Assembly: GCA_964517355.1 (NCBI GenBank)
Contig: CAZFCK010000006.1
Location: 1 to 52,651, forward strand
From: CAZFCK01 sp964517355
GTDB taxonomy: Bacteria > Desulfobacterota > Desulfovibrionia > Desulfovibrionales > Desulfovibrionaceae
Direction: 5' to 3'
Length of the DNA stretch: 52,651 nucleotides
Shown: piece by piece, positions 14,927 through 23,404 of the stretch
How the letters are laid out: each line of letters opens with the position of its first letter
How positions within the stretch are numbered: position 1 is the stretch's first letter
Notes under the pieces: generated by a model
Databases searched by the model: none
What the model saw: only the letters and a program-made list of their open reading frames with translations
Told to the model about the DNA's origin: nothing
Position numbers and translations under genes: made by a program

Positions 14927-16111
14927 ATGACACTATTAGGGACAGCCAAAACTGCATCAGCAAAGAAAATGATGCTTCTTGGTGGTGGCGAACTTGGTAA
15001 GGAAGTCGTGATTGAAGCTCAGCGTCTTGGCATTGAGGTTATTGTGGTTGATCGCTATGAAGATACCCCTGCTATGCAGGTGGCGCACCGCTCTTATACC
15101 ATGTCCATGTTGGATGGTGATGCGCTTCGTAGAGTTATTACAGAAGAGAAGCCTGACTATATTGTGCCTGAGATTGAGGCTATTGCTACATCTACTTTGG
15201 TCGAGCTTGAAAAAGAGGGATTCAATGTTGTCCCTACCGCCATTGCGGCTAAGCTGACAATGGATCGTGAAGGTATTCGGCGTCTTGCTGCTGAGGAGGT
15301 TGGCCTGACCACATCGCCTTACCGCTTTGCCGATACAGAAGAGGAATACCGGGCGGCAGTGGCTGAAATCGGTATCCCATGTGTGATCAAGCCAGTCATG
15401 AGTTCTTCTGGAAAAGGGCAATCCATTGTGAAAAGTGAGGCTGATATCCAAAAGGCTTGGGATTATTCTCAGTCTGGCGGTCGTACTGGTGAAGGGCGTA
15501 TCATTATCGAAAAATTTGTACCTTTTGATTATGAGATTACCCTGTTAACCGTGCGTCACGTTGATGGAACAACGTTTTGTGAGCCGATTGGGCACCGACA
15601 AGAAAATGGGGATTACCGTGAATCCTGGCAGCCGCACCCCATGAGTGAGGCGGCCCTTGCGAAAGCTCAAGAATATGCACGCAAGATCACAGACGCCTTA
15701 GGTGGGCGTGGCCTTTTTGGGGTTGAACTGTTTGTGAAAGATGATGATGTTATCTTTAGTGAAGTTTCCCCCCGCCCTCACGATACGGGATTAGTGACGG
15801 TCATCTCTCAGGATTTAAGTGAATTTGCCCTGCATGTAAGAGCTGTTTTGGGCTTGCCGATTCCGGGTATTCGTCAATACGGGGCCGCCGCTTCGAGTGT
15901 GATTTTATCTAATGGCACATCAGACAAGCCCGCCTTTGGTGGCGTTGATGTTGCGCTTCGTGAGGCAGATACGAAGGTTTTAATTTTCGGAAAAGGCGAA
16001 TGCGCTGGAGTCCGTCGTCTTGGTGTTGCTTTGGCCCTTGCTGACGACGTTGAGGGTGCTGTAGAGAAAGCAAAAAGAGTTTCTTCTGCTGTAACTATTT
16101 CGTATTATTAG
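14927..16111 (+). CDS. purT: Formate-dependent phosphoribosylglycinamide formyltransferase
   Basis: A 394-residue ATP-grasp enzyme that makes formyl-GAR from GAR, formate and ATP in purine synthesis. The N-terminus MTLLGTAKTA matches the E. coli PurT start, with LLGGGELGKEV (nucleotide-binding), PEIEAIAT, KPVMSSSGKGQS (ATP-grasp loop), GHRQENGDYRESWQPH and EVSPRPHDTG. ATG at 14927 follows AAAGGGA; an in-frame ATG at 14897 lacks a site. Its base composition is clearly more AT-rich, with many T-ending codons, than pyrG or nrdD in the same window. The protein looks gammaproteobacterial in style. With integrase remnants next door this suggests horizontal acquisition. It would allow purine synthesis from formate without 10-formyl-THF at this step. 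Confidence 0.97.
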   Translation: MTLLGTAKTASAKKMMLLGGGELGKEVVIEAQRLGIEVIVVDRYEDTPAMQVAHRSYTMSMLDGDALRRVITEEKPDYIVPEIEAIATSTLVELEKEGFNVVPTAIAAKLTMDREGIRRLAAEEVGLTTSPYRFADTEEEYRAAVAEIGIPCVIKPVMSSSGKGQSIVKSEADIQKAWDYSQSGGRTGEGRIIIEKFVPFDYEITLLTVRHVDGTTFCEPIGHRQENGDYRESWQPHPMSEAALAKAQEYARKITDALGGRGLFGVELFVKDDDVIFSEVSPRPHDTGLVTVISQDLSEFALHVRAVLGLPIPGIRQYGAAASSVILSNGTSDKPAFGGVDVALREADTKVLIFGKGECAGVRRLGVALALADDVEGAVEKAKRVSSAVTISYY

Positions 16112-16114
16112 CAC

Positions 16115-16153
16115 GCCGGAGGCCGCGAGTTCGAGTTATGTTGGCTCCGTCAG
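16115..16153 (+). other. Possible decayed tRNA 3' end just after purT
   Basis: The segment contains GCGAGTTCGAGT, a typical tRNA T-arm core, and then TGGCTCCGTCA, like an acceptor 3' strand. The T-stem no longer pairs properly. No matching 5' half is visible next to it. It could be a remnant attachment site for the DNA that brought purT. The call is weak. Confidence 0.3.
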
Positions 16154-16249
16154 AATTAAACAATGATATCTACTATCTTGTTTTTGTGTTCTTGCTTGTT
16201 TCAATGTTCGCTTTTTACTTTTCGTTTTTTTAAAGAATTATAGGAACGT

Positions 16250-16420
16250 CTATTTAACATGGCCTTGCCGATTTCCTAAACGCACCCCCGAACCGCCAAG
16301 CCCTTCAATCGCGTTGAGCGTCGGAGCCATCACTTCGTGATATTGCACCTTAATGTAAAAATTCCTTTCGTTTCCATAGCCTAAAGCTGTTGACAAATTG
16401 AGGCAATTACCGGTGCCAAT
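16250..16420 (-). pseudogene. C-terminal coding fragment, unknown
   Basis: An open frame of 56 codons with no start at its upstream end, ending at a TAG at 16250-16252. The peptide includes YGNERNFYIKVQYHEVMAP and ends LGNRQGHVK. It reads like natural protein but begins after a stop and overlaps another fragment in a different frame. I take it as debris of a mobile-island gene. Confidence 0.35.
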
Positions 16421-16575
16421 TCACTGTACCCACATTGGGACGGTTCCAGCGCCCTCAACGCATTGATTCCTATATTTTTTTGTTTTGGGCACTTCTCATT
16501 TAGAACCTCCGTTGCCAACACAAGAAATTCCCATTGATCCAGATTGCATGGATCGGCCAACTCTTTATCTTGCGA
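16381..16575 (-). pseudogene. Coding fragment after the integrase remnant
   Basis: An open frame of 64 codons ending at 16381. The peptide includes CNLDQWEFLVLATEVLNEKC and ends APVIASICQQL. It starts inside the end of the truncated integrase in another frame, so it may be a frameshifted continuation of a fused gene. No family is recognised. Confidence 0.35.
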
Positions 16576-16810
16576 TCATGTGCCGGGCCTCATCTCTCCG
16601 GTCTCGGGCTTCGCGTAAGGATATTTCCGGGTAGGTGCCAAGAGAAATCAATCCAGGCTTTCCTTGGAAGCTGAAGCGAAGCCTCCACCTTTTGCTTCCA
16701 GTAGGGGGAACCTCCAGGAACAAACCCCGTTCATCTTTCAACCGGTAGGTTTTTTCTCCGACCTTGGCGTTTTTAATCTGGGTGTCGGTCAAGGGCATAT
16801 GTATAGACAT
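16565..16810 (-). pseudogene. Truncated P4-type integrase (N-terminal arm-binding domain only)
   Basis: 81 residues matching the N-terminal DUF4102-type DNA-binding domain of P4-like tyrosine recombinases (LTDTQIKNAKVGEKTYRLKD, LISLGTYPEISLREARDRRD). The core-binding and catalytic domains (Arg...His-x-x-Arg...Tyr) are absent, so it cannot recombine. It is closely similar to the start of the second remnant at 17941. Its start lies 182 nt from the att repeat at 16992, the same geometry as the other integrase relative to tRNA-Ser. Confidence 0.85.
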
Positions 16811-16991
16811 GGGGCGGGTTGAGCGAGTTATATAGGCTCTTTTTTGCTCACCCGAATGTGATACCAGATATTATACACGTTTTTTGTGGATGTCTGCAAG
16901 CTATAATGGACAAACTAGGACTAACAAGCCTTGTTTTCCGCTTGTTTTATTTGACTTTTTGGACTTGGTGGGATGTGGCTGGATAGTGATA

Positions 16992-17013
16992 TGGCGGAGA
17001 GGGTGGGATTCGA
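16992..17013 (+). repeat. att direct repeat (copy of the tRNA-Ser 3' end)
   Basis: 22 nt, starting TGGCGGAGAGG and ending TGGGATTCGA, identical to 18133-18154, the 3' end of the tRNA-Ser gene including its encoded CCA. Such duplications mark integration of P4-type islands into tRNA genes. The enclosed 1.1 kb holds only a broken integrase. Confidence 0.9.
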
Positions 17014-17173
17014 GATCGAGACTTGACCTGCTGTTTTTATTTACCTAGAAAGTGTTCCAAGAAAAAGTTGTCCGAATACATGTACGTCTGAGAAAGATTT
17101 TAGAATATAACGTGAAGTGAGTGTATTTTTGTAGAAAAAATCAATGAATACAATTTGTTGTCAGCATTGCCAT

Positions 17174-17941
17174 CTACGACAATTTTACCGCCAATAATGC
17201 AGCCTCAGCTCCGCCTATAGTTGTCCCAAAGAGAAGGGGGGCTAAGCGGATGGCGCAATAGGTGGGAAAAGAAGCCTTGCATTGGTCAATGTCTCGCAAT
17301 AGCTGGCCAACGGCTTTAGGGTCGGTGATGGTTGCAAAGTGGTTTTTGGGTGGCGGAGTCAAAGCGCCGAGAAGGTCGGCGGCGGGATCACGCTCGGCAA
17401 GGCCTGTTGCTACGGCGTATCTGAACACCATTGAGCATATGCCACGGACCCGCCGGGCTACTTCCAGAGCACCACGAGATTCTATGCGCCGAAGGGCTGT
17501 GAGGAGTTCCGGTGCTGTGACTTCATCAACGGGTTTGCTTCCAAGGAAAGGGAAGATGTTCAACTCTAAGCGGCGCAGGGTCAGTTCGGCATGTCCATCC
17601 GACCAGGTGTGGGCATTTTTGAACGCCCATTCTTTGGCCACGGATTCAAAGGTGAGCGCCCCGGAGGATTTTCTTTTTTCCTCTTGGCGTTTGCGTGACG
17701 GGTTTATGCCTTTGGCAATCAGCGTTCTAGCCTCGTCTCTTCGTTCCCTAGCGTCTTTGAGAGTGATATCCGGGTACGTGCCGAGAGATATGCGGTTCTC
17801 CTTGCCGTTGAACGAATAACGCAAGCGCCACCACTTGCCGCCAGCCGTGGAGACTTCGAGATACAGGCCGCGTTCGTCCCGTAGAACATAGTTTTTGATC
17901 TGGGGTTTGGCGTTCTTGACGTCTAAAGCTGTAAGAGTCAT
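17174..17941 (-). pseudogene. Truncated P4-type integrase (lacks catalytic domain)
   Basis: 255 residues: an N-terminal arm-binding domain (about 1-90, RISLGTYPDITLKDARERRD) and a SAM-like core-binding domain (about 95-190, ending EVARRVRGICSMVF). Similarity stops after TYCAIRLAPLLF, just where the first catalytic Arg region should follow, and the frame ends GTTIGGAEAALLAVKLS. P4-type integrases are usually about 400 residues, so about 150 residues with all catalytic residues are missing. It lies next to tRNA-Ser, its probable target. Confidence 0.88.
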
Positions 17942-18061
17942 GCGGGGTTACCTCCTTATTCGTACAACTGGCACCAGCGAAGACCCGTACAACCAGTGTT
18001 ATCCGGAAAGTTGTACGGATGCAAGGCGGGTCGTCACTGGATGGAGGCGTACAACAGAGGA

Positions 18062-18118
18062 TAAAGAAAAACTCCCAATCCGTTTGTTATCAAGGGATAA
18101 CGGACGAATTGGGAGTTC
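18062..18118 (-). terminator. Intrinsic terminator of tRNA-Ser
   Basis: Read on the minus strand: a strong stem with AACTCCCAAT and ATTGGGAGTT arms and an inner GTTATC/GATAAC pairing, followed by TTTTTCTTTA. It begins about 15 nt past the tRNA CCA end. Confidence 0.85.
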
Positions 18119-18132
18119 CTGAAAGTTCTTAC

Positions 18133-18154
18133 TGGCGGAGAGGGTGGGATTCGA
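18133..18154 (+). repeat. att direct repeat within the tRNA-Ser 3' end
   Basis: The intact tRNA-side copy of the 22-nt attachment repeat; the partner is at 16992-17013. Confidence 0.9.
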
Positions 18155-18226
18155 ACCCACGTGCCGGCTACTAACCGACAACCCGATTTCGAGTCGGGCC
18201 CGTTACGACCACTTCGGTACCTCTCC
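18133..18226 (-). tRNA. tRNA-Ser (anticodon CGA)
   Basis: A 94-nt minus-strand tRNA gene beginning GGAGAGGTACCGAAGTGG, with anticodon loop CTCGAAA (anticodon CGA, reads UCG), a long class II variable arm typical of tRNA-Ser, a T-arm with GGGTTCGAATCCC, and an acceptor end CCTCTCC-G with encoded CCA. It is the integration target of the adjacent island remnants. Confidence 0.97.
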
Positions 18227-18744
18227 GTTCACGTACGTCATGTGGCGAAACATTTTGATTAACCGTTTTCTCACGGATTCGCAAGGGAAAACCCCCCATT
18301 ATTCTATGGAAGGCTGGAACACGTCGGCAACAAGCCAATATTGTCCGATTGCTACCACAACAGGATTTTCTGCATAACTTATTTAAATAACGACACAATG
18401 AAAACGTGGCTATGCCGTTAGCTCCGCAATGTGGAAAAAATTTGTTTATCCGAGGGAAAAACCAGCGCTGCCATCTTCATCCCTAAGGCGCGATACGACT
18501 ACGCCCAAGGGCTGGAGTTCTTAAAAGAGGTTCTTCCCCCCGAAGGCATTTTCGGCGTAATGGAAATAACCACATAATGAAATTATATTTTATTTACTCG
18601 CAGGTGGTTGCAGCCTTTTAAAAAGGAGGCCGGGAGAAAGAATTCCTTTCGATGGCAGCCGGGATGCGCCGTCGCTCCGTGCCGTCCGGATCGCGGCGAC
18701 AGAGCTGGAGGTTTTGCCCCCGGATGTTTTTTTTATTCTATTCC
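18227..18744. other. Intergenic region between tRNA-Ser and tadA
   Basis: About 520 nt. The tRNA promoter lies at its start. On the plus strand 18431-18577 is a 48-codon frame (GTG start, containing AAIFIPKARYDYAQGLEFL and ending FGVMEITT) that reads like the C-terminus of a real protein but has no ribosome-binding site; I consider it probable debris. Nothing else is recognised. Confidence 0.4.
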
Positions 18745-19239
18745 TCACCGTCTGTTGTTGAAAAAAGAGCGCAGGATTTCGCCGCATTCCGTTTCCATGA
18801 TGCCGCCCTTGATCCAGAAACGGTGATTGAGAAAGGTCATATCATGCAAGGTCAATTGCGAGTGCAACGCCCCCGTGCGGGGATCGGGAGCGCCATAGAC
18901 AACACCCGCGACCCGCGCATGCACCAGGGCGCCGCAACACATGAGGCAGGGTTCCAAGGTTACGGCCATGATCGAACCCGGCAACCGGTAGTTTCCCGCC
19001 GTTGCACAGGCCTGCCGCAGGCAGCGGATTTCGGCATGGGCCGTGGGATCATGGGAAGATCGCGGCGCATTGCAAGCTTGCGCCAGCAATGCGCCGTTCG
19101 CGTCCATAAGCACCGCCCCAACAGGGACCTCGTCCAACTCCACGGCCAAGGCGGCGTTCTCCAATGCCAGGCGCATGGCCCGCTCCCAGGTCATTTCTCC
19201 CGGTAATTGCTCTGGGGGCAAGGGAATCGGTCGCGCCAT
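18745..19239 (-). CDS. tadA: tRNA-specific adenosine deaminase
   Basis: A 164-residue zinc deaminase that converts A34 to inosine in tRNA-Arg(ACG). The cytidine-deaminase-type motifs are present: HAEIRCLRQ (His zinc ligand plus catalytic Glu) and PCLMCCGAL (Cys ligands). The core DPTAHAEI and LEPCLMC are as in TadA. It starts 7 nt after purQ on the same strand and is probably cotranscribed. Length is normal for the family. Confidence 0.95.
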   Translation of the reverse strand: MARPIPLPPEQLPGEMTWERAMRLALENAALAVELDEVPVGAVLMDANGALLAQACNAPRSSHDPTAHAEIRCLRQACATAGNYRLPGSIMAVTLEPCLMCCGALVHARVAGVVYGAPDPRTGALHSQLTLHDMTFLNHRFWIKGGIMETECGEILRSFFNNRR

Positions 19240-19246
19240 GCCGCGG

Positions 19247-20056
19247 CTATTGTCCTTTGAGAAAGCGCACGCCGTTGGCCAGTAGTTCCGTCCCGAGCGG
19301 TGCGCTTTCGCCCCTTGTCCATCCGGGGTGGTTCGTTGGATCGGCGTAAGCTTCGGGATGGGGCATAAGTCCGAGGATGCGCCCCGAAGGGTCGGTCAGC
19401 CCCGCGATGCCGTTCGGCGAGCCGTTGGGATTATAGGGGTAGAGATCCGTTGCCTCGCCTGTATCAGGGTGCGCGTAATAGAGAGTTGCGAGATTGTCTT
19501 TCTCCAGCAGCCCCAGAAGGGAGTCGTCTTGCGGAACGAGCTTGCCCTCGCCGTGCCGGACGGGCAAATACAACAGATCGAGGCCCTTAGTAAAAATACA
19601 GGGGCTTTTTTTGTTGACGCGCAAATGTACCCAGCGATCCTCATACCTGGCGGAATCATTGTGCCCCAGGGAGACCTGGCGTTGGAAATAAGCGCCCCCC
19701 GCCGCTGGCAGCAGACCGAGTTTAACCAGTAATTGGAAGCCGTTGCATATCCCCAGGATAATGCCGCCGTTATCGAAGAACGCGCGCAGTTGCTCCACAA
19801 GGGGGGTGCCGCCGGCCGTGGAGGCGTAGCGCCAGCGCAAGGCCGCGGCCTGGGCGGCGCCGAGGTCGTCGCCATCGAGGAATCCGCCGGGAAAAATAAG
19901 GAAATTGTAATCGCCCAGACGCACGTGTCCTGCGACCAGGTCGGAAAAGAACGCGATATCCGCAACGTCGGCCCCCGCTTTTTTGGCGGCATGGGCCGAT
20001 TCCACTTCACAATTGGTGCCGTAGCCTGTAATGACCAGGGTTCTTGCCTGGGCCAT
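19247..20056 (-). CDS. purQ: Phosphoribosylformylglycinamidine synthase, glutaminase subunit
   Basis: A 269-residue class I glutamine amidotransferase supplying ammonia for the fourth step of purine synthesis. The catalytic Cys lies in ILGICNGFQLL, and the catalytic His/Glu lie in GLMPHPEAYADP. The N-terminus VITGYGTNCEVE and FPGGFLDGDDLG match PurQ. It is longer than the 220-230-residue Gram-positive PurQ and matches the larger form found in some proteobacteria and archaea. purL is not adjacent. Its start faces pyrG across a 342-nt divergent region. Confidence 0.94.
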   Translation of the reverse strand: MAQARTLVITGYGTNCEVESAHAAKKAGADVADIAFFSDLVAGHVRLGDYNFLIFPGGFLDGDDLGAAQAAALRWRYASTAGGTPLVEQLRAFFDNGGIILGICNGFQLLVKLGLLPAAGGAYFQRQVSLGHNDSARYEDRWVHLRVNKKSPCIFTKGLDLLYLPVRHGEGKLVPQDDSLLGLLEKDNLATLYYAHPDTGEATDLYPYNPNGSPNGIAGLTDPSGRILGLMPHPEAYADPTNHPGWTRGESAPLGTELLANGVRFLKGQ

Positions 20057-20398
20057 GAGCTGCCTCCAGAATGGATCGTTCTAAAAAGTGTCTTGACTTC
20101 GCCAGCTACATCAGAGAAACAGAAATTCCAGGACTAGGCGCAATGCGCTGAGTGTACCTGTTGACTGCAAGCGGCGGGTATGTGTGACATGCACGATCAT
20201 ACTTCCGCTACGCATCTGTCCGCGGCTCAGAACATAGTGTCCGCGGCAAGCGGCGTCAACACAAGGGGCGTTTCCATCAAGGGGGGACGCGGATTTCGCG
20301 GCCTCCCTTGTCCTTTTGTCAAACGCGCATGGGACATTTTGCGCATGCACGGGTCTTTTGGACATGATTAAAGATATCTTTGCTGAAAAGGAATTGTA
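20057..20398. other. Divergent purQ/pyrG promoter region
   Basis: 342 nt with no supported gene. Just before pyrG is a tiny frame, 20364-20399 (MIKDIFAEKEL), whose TAA stop overlaps the pyrG ATG as TAATG. It could be a coupled leader peptide or chance. No riboswitch is recognised. Confidence 0.4.
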
Positions 20399-22042
20399 AT
20401 GAAGACGAAATTTATTTTTGTCACCGGCGGTGTACTTTCTTCCTTGGGCAAGGGGCTGACGGCCGCGTCATTGGGCGCCTTGCTTATTGCGCGCGGCCTC
20501 AAGGTCACTATTCAGAAGCTGGATCCTTACATCAACGTGGACCCCGGCACCATGAACCCTTTCCAACACGGCGAAGTGTTTGTCACTGAAGACGGCGCCG
20601 AGACCGATTTGGACCTGGGCCATTACGAGCGTTATTTGGATATTTTCACCAGCCAGCGCAATAACTACACTTCAGGATCAATCTACAACAGCGTCATCAC
20701 CAAAGAGCGCCGTGGCGATTATCTGGGCGGCACGGTGCAGGTCATTCCCCACGTTACTGATGAAATCAAACAGGCCATATGCAGTTTGGCCAATGACGAT
20801 CTGGACGTGGCCATCATCGAGATTGGCGGTACGGTGGGCGACATCGAAGGTCTGCCTTTTCTGGAAGCCATCCGCCAGTTGCGCGGCGATTTGGGCAAGG
20901 AAAACATACTGTACATGCATTTGACCCTGGTGCCCTATCTGAGAACGGCGGGGGAGCTCAAAACAAAACCCACGCAGCACAGCGTCAAGGAACTGCGTAG
21001 CATCGGCATTCAGCCCGACGTGATCCTTTGCCGTTGCGAAAAGGAACTCTCCGCGGAATTGAAAGGCAAGATTGCCTTGTTTTGTAATGTTGATGCGGAC
21101 GCGGTTTTCACGGCCGTGGACGTGGATAATATTTATGAAATGCCCCTCAGGTTGTATGAGGAAGGCCTGGATCAAAAAGTGGCCATTATGTTGCGGTTGC
21201 CGGCCAAGAACCCCAAGCTGAAACCTTGGCGCGATCTGGTGCACCGCTTCAAGAATCCTATCGATCAGGTAAGCATCGGCATAGTCGGAAAATACGTTGA
21301 TCTGAAAGAGGCCTATAAAAGCCTGCATGAGGCGCTTGTTCACGGCGGCGTGGCCAACGACGTGGCTGTCAACCTGGTCTATGTCAATTCCGAGGAAGTC
21401 ACGGAGAGCAATGTGGCGGAAAAGCTCATCGACCTGGATGGGATTCTGGTCCCCGGGGGCTTCGGCAACAGAGGCGTGGAAGGGAAGATTCGCGCCATAC
21501 AGTACGCCCGTGAAAAGAATATTCCCTTTTTCGGCATCTGCCTGGGCATGCAATGCGCCGTCATTGAATTCGCCCGCAATGTGGCGGGATTAACCAACGC
21601 GGATTCCCAAGAGTTTAATGCCAAAACGGACGCTCCCGTCATTTATCTTATGACGGAATGGTACGATTTCCGTAAAAAAAAGGTGGAAAAACGCAGTGAA
21701 GGGTGCGACATGGGCGGCACCATGCGCCTGGGAGCCTACCCCTGCGTGCTGAAGCCCGAAACCAAGGCCCATGAAGCCTACGGAGTGGAGCGTATCGACG
21801 AACGGCATCGCCATCGCTACGAGTTCAACAAAAAATACGAAAAGGAACTCACTGAACACGGCTTGATGATCAGCGGCCATTCGCCGGACGAATCCTTGGT
21901 GGAGATCGTGGAGATTCCTGACCATCCCTGGTTTTTGGGATGCCAATTCCACCCGGAATTCAAATCCAACCCCATGCGGCCGCATCCTCTTTTTCGCGAC
22001 TTTATCAAGGCCGCCAAGGAAAAAAGGGGAAATAAGGCCTGA
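20399..22042 (+). CDS. pyrG: CTP synthase
   Basis: A 547-residue enzyme that aminates UTP to CTP using glutamine and ATP. The synthetase domain (about 1-265) begins KFIFVTGGVLSSLGKGLTAA (P-loop) and contains INVDPGTMNPFQHGEVFV. The glutaminase domain (about 290-540) has GICLGMQ with the catalytic Cys and FHPEF with the catalytic His/Glu. The ATG follows AAAGGA. It is the first gene of a likely pyrG-kdsA-kdsC-lptC-lptA operon. CTP is needed for CMP-Kdo formation, which fits its place ahead of the Kdo genes. Confidence 0.98.
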   Translation: MKTKFIFVTGGVLSSLGKGLTAASLGALLIARGLKVTIQKLDPYINVDPGTMNPFQHGEVFVTEDGAETDLDLGHYERYLDIFTSQRNNYTSGSIYNSVITKERRGDYLGGTVQVIPHVTDEIKQAICSLANDDLDVAIIEIGGTVGDIEGLPFLEAIRQLRGDLGKENILYMHLTLVPYLRTAGELKTKPTQHSVKELRSIGIQPDVILCRCEKELSAELKGKIALFCNVDADAVFTAVDVDNIYEMPLRLYEEGLDQKVAIMLRLPAKNPKLKPWRDLVHRFKNPIDQVSIGIVGKYVDLKEAYKSLHEALVHGGVANDVAVNLVYVNSEEVTESNVAEKLIDLDGILVPGGFGNRGVEGKIRAIQYAREKNIPFFGICLGMQCAVIEFARNVAGLTNADSQEFNAKTDAPVIYLMTEWYDFRKKKVEKRSEGCDMGGTMRLGAYPCVLKPETKAHEAYGVERIDERHRHRYEFNKKYEKELTEHGLMISGHSPDESLVEIVEIPDHPWFLGCQFHPEFKSNPMRPHPLFRDFIKAAKEKRGNKA

Positions 22043-22047
22043 ACGCC

Positions 22048-22866
22048 ATGCTTTCAAGCGAACTGTACTCGCGCAGTAAGGCAACACCCTTTGTTATAGC
22101 CGGCCCCTGCGCCCTCGAGAGTTATGAACTGGCTGCGGAAGTGGCGGCGGGAGTAGCCGAACTGGCTGCGAAACTGGGACTTTTGGCTGTATTCAAAAGT
22201 TCTTTCGACAAGGCGAACCGCACGTCTTTATCTGGCTTTCGCGGACCAGGCCTGAATAAAGGGGTGGAATGGCTGGCGCGGATTAAAGAGCAAAGCGGAT
22301 TGCCCGTGATTACGGACATTCATGCCCCGGATCAGGCCGCGCCTGTGGCCGAGGTCGCGGACGTGCTCCAGATTCCCGCGTTCCTTTGCCGCCAAACCGA
22401 CCTGCTGTTCGCCGCGGCGCGTACAGGGCGTATCGTCAATGTCAAAAAAGGGCAGTTTCTCGCTCCCTGGGATATGCAACACGTCCTGGACAAACTGCGC
22501 GCCGCCGGGAATAATGCCGTGTGGCTCACCGAACGCGGATCAAGTTTCGGCTATAACAACCTTGTGGTGGACATGCGCTCTTTGGCGATCATGAAGCGCA
22601 TGGGCGCTCCCGTTGTGTTCGACGCCACCCATTCGGTGCAACTCCCAGGGGGGCAGGGCAATCACTCGGGCGGACAACGCGAATTCGTGCCGGTGTTGGC
22701 CAGGGCCGCAGTGGCCGCCGGCTGCGACGGCGTTTTCATGGAAACGCATCCGCAACCCGGAAAGGCCCTGTGCGATGGCCCCAACAGTTGGCCGTTACGC
22801 GATTTGGAGCCCCTTGTTCGCGAATTGATGCAACTTTGGAACGTGCGACATGAAACTACCCTTTGA
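22048..22866 (+). CDS. kdsA: 3-deoxy-8-phosphooctulonate (Kdo-8-P) synthase
   Basis: A 272-residue cytoplasmic enzyme condensing PEP and arabinose-5-phosphate to Kdo-8-P, the first committed step to Kdo for lipopolysaccharide. Family motifs are IAGPCALES near residue 14, FKSSFDKANR, GFRGPGL, ITDIHAPDQ, FLCRQTDLL, VKKGQFLAPWDM and DATHSVQ. It starts 5 nt after pyrG and overlaps kdsC by 17 nt. Confidence 0.97.
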   Translation: MLSSELYSRSKATPFVIAGPCALESYELAAEVAAGVAELAAKLGLLAVFKSSFDKANRTSLSGFRGPGLNKGVEWLARIKEQSGLPVITDIHAPDQAAPVAEVADVLQIPAFLCRQTDLLFAAARTGRIVNVKKGQFLAPWDMQHVLDKLRAAGNNAVWLTERGSSFGYNNLVVDMRSLAIMKRMGAPVVFDATHSVQLPGGQGNHSGGQREFVPVLARAAVAAGCDGVFMETHPQPGKALCDGPNSWPLRDLEPLVRELMQLWNVRHETTL

Positions 22867-23404
22867 CGCGAGGCGCCGTTTCGGCCGTAAAGCCCTGGCC
22901 GCCGCGAGGCAAGTACGGCTGCTCGTGCTGGACGTGGATGGTGTTCTGACAGATGGCGGACTGTACTATGACGGCCAGGGACGTGTTTCAAAGCGTTTCA
23001 ATGTCTGCGACGGGCTGGGGATCAAGGTCGCCCAGAAAGAAGGTTTGGAAGTCGCCGTGATCACGGGACTCAATTCCAGGGCGGTCGAAAGCCGTGTCAG
23101 AGAGCTGGGGATTGAGGAATATTTTGCGGGACATGTAAAAAAACGCACGATCATTGAAGAAATGTCGCGGCGGCTGGCTCCGATGCGCCACATCGCCTAC
23201 CTTGGTGATGATTGGGTCGATGCAATACCCATGAAGCTGGTCGGATTGCCCATGGCTGTGGCCAACGCGCAGCAGAATATCAAACGCCTGGCGCTTTGGA
23301 CCTCCAGTGTGTCGGGGGGGCATGGCGCTGTCCGCGAAGCCGTGGAGTTCATTCTCATGGCCCAAGGCAAATGGGGGCGTATCCGTGACGACTGGAGCGC
23401 ATAG
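22850..23404 (+). CDS. kdsC: Kdo-8-phosphate phosphatase (HAD family)
   Basis: A 184-residue phosphatase that releases Kdo from Kdo-8-P. HAD motif I is LDVDGVLTDG (nucleophile Asp), with a characteristic GLYYDGQG. Motif II is VITGLNSRAV, and motif IV is YLGDDWVDAIPM. It lacks a large cap domain, as expected for the tetrameric C0-type KdsC. The start overlaps the kdsA end, and its stop overlaps the lptC GTG start, so translation is coupled. Confidence 0.95.
   Translation: MKLPFDARRRFGRKALAAARQVRLLVLDVDGVLTDGGLYYDGQGRVSKRFNVCDGLGIKVAQKEGLEVAVITGLNSRAVESRVRELGIEEYFAGHVKKRTIIEEMSRRLAPMRHIAYLGDDWVDAIPMKLVGLPMAVANAQQNIKRLALWTSSVSGGHGAVREAVEFILMAQGKWGRIRDDWSA

Noticed and set aside
18652..19206. 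A plus-strand frame with an AAAAAGGAGG upstream, opposite tadA
   Set aside because: The Shine-Dalgarno-like run is over 30 nt from the ATG, and the frame is antisense to a well-supported gene.
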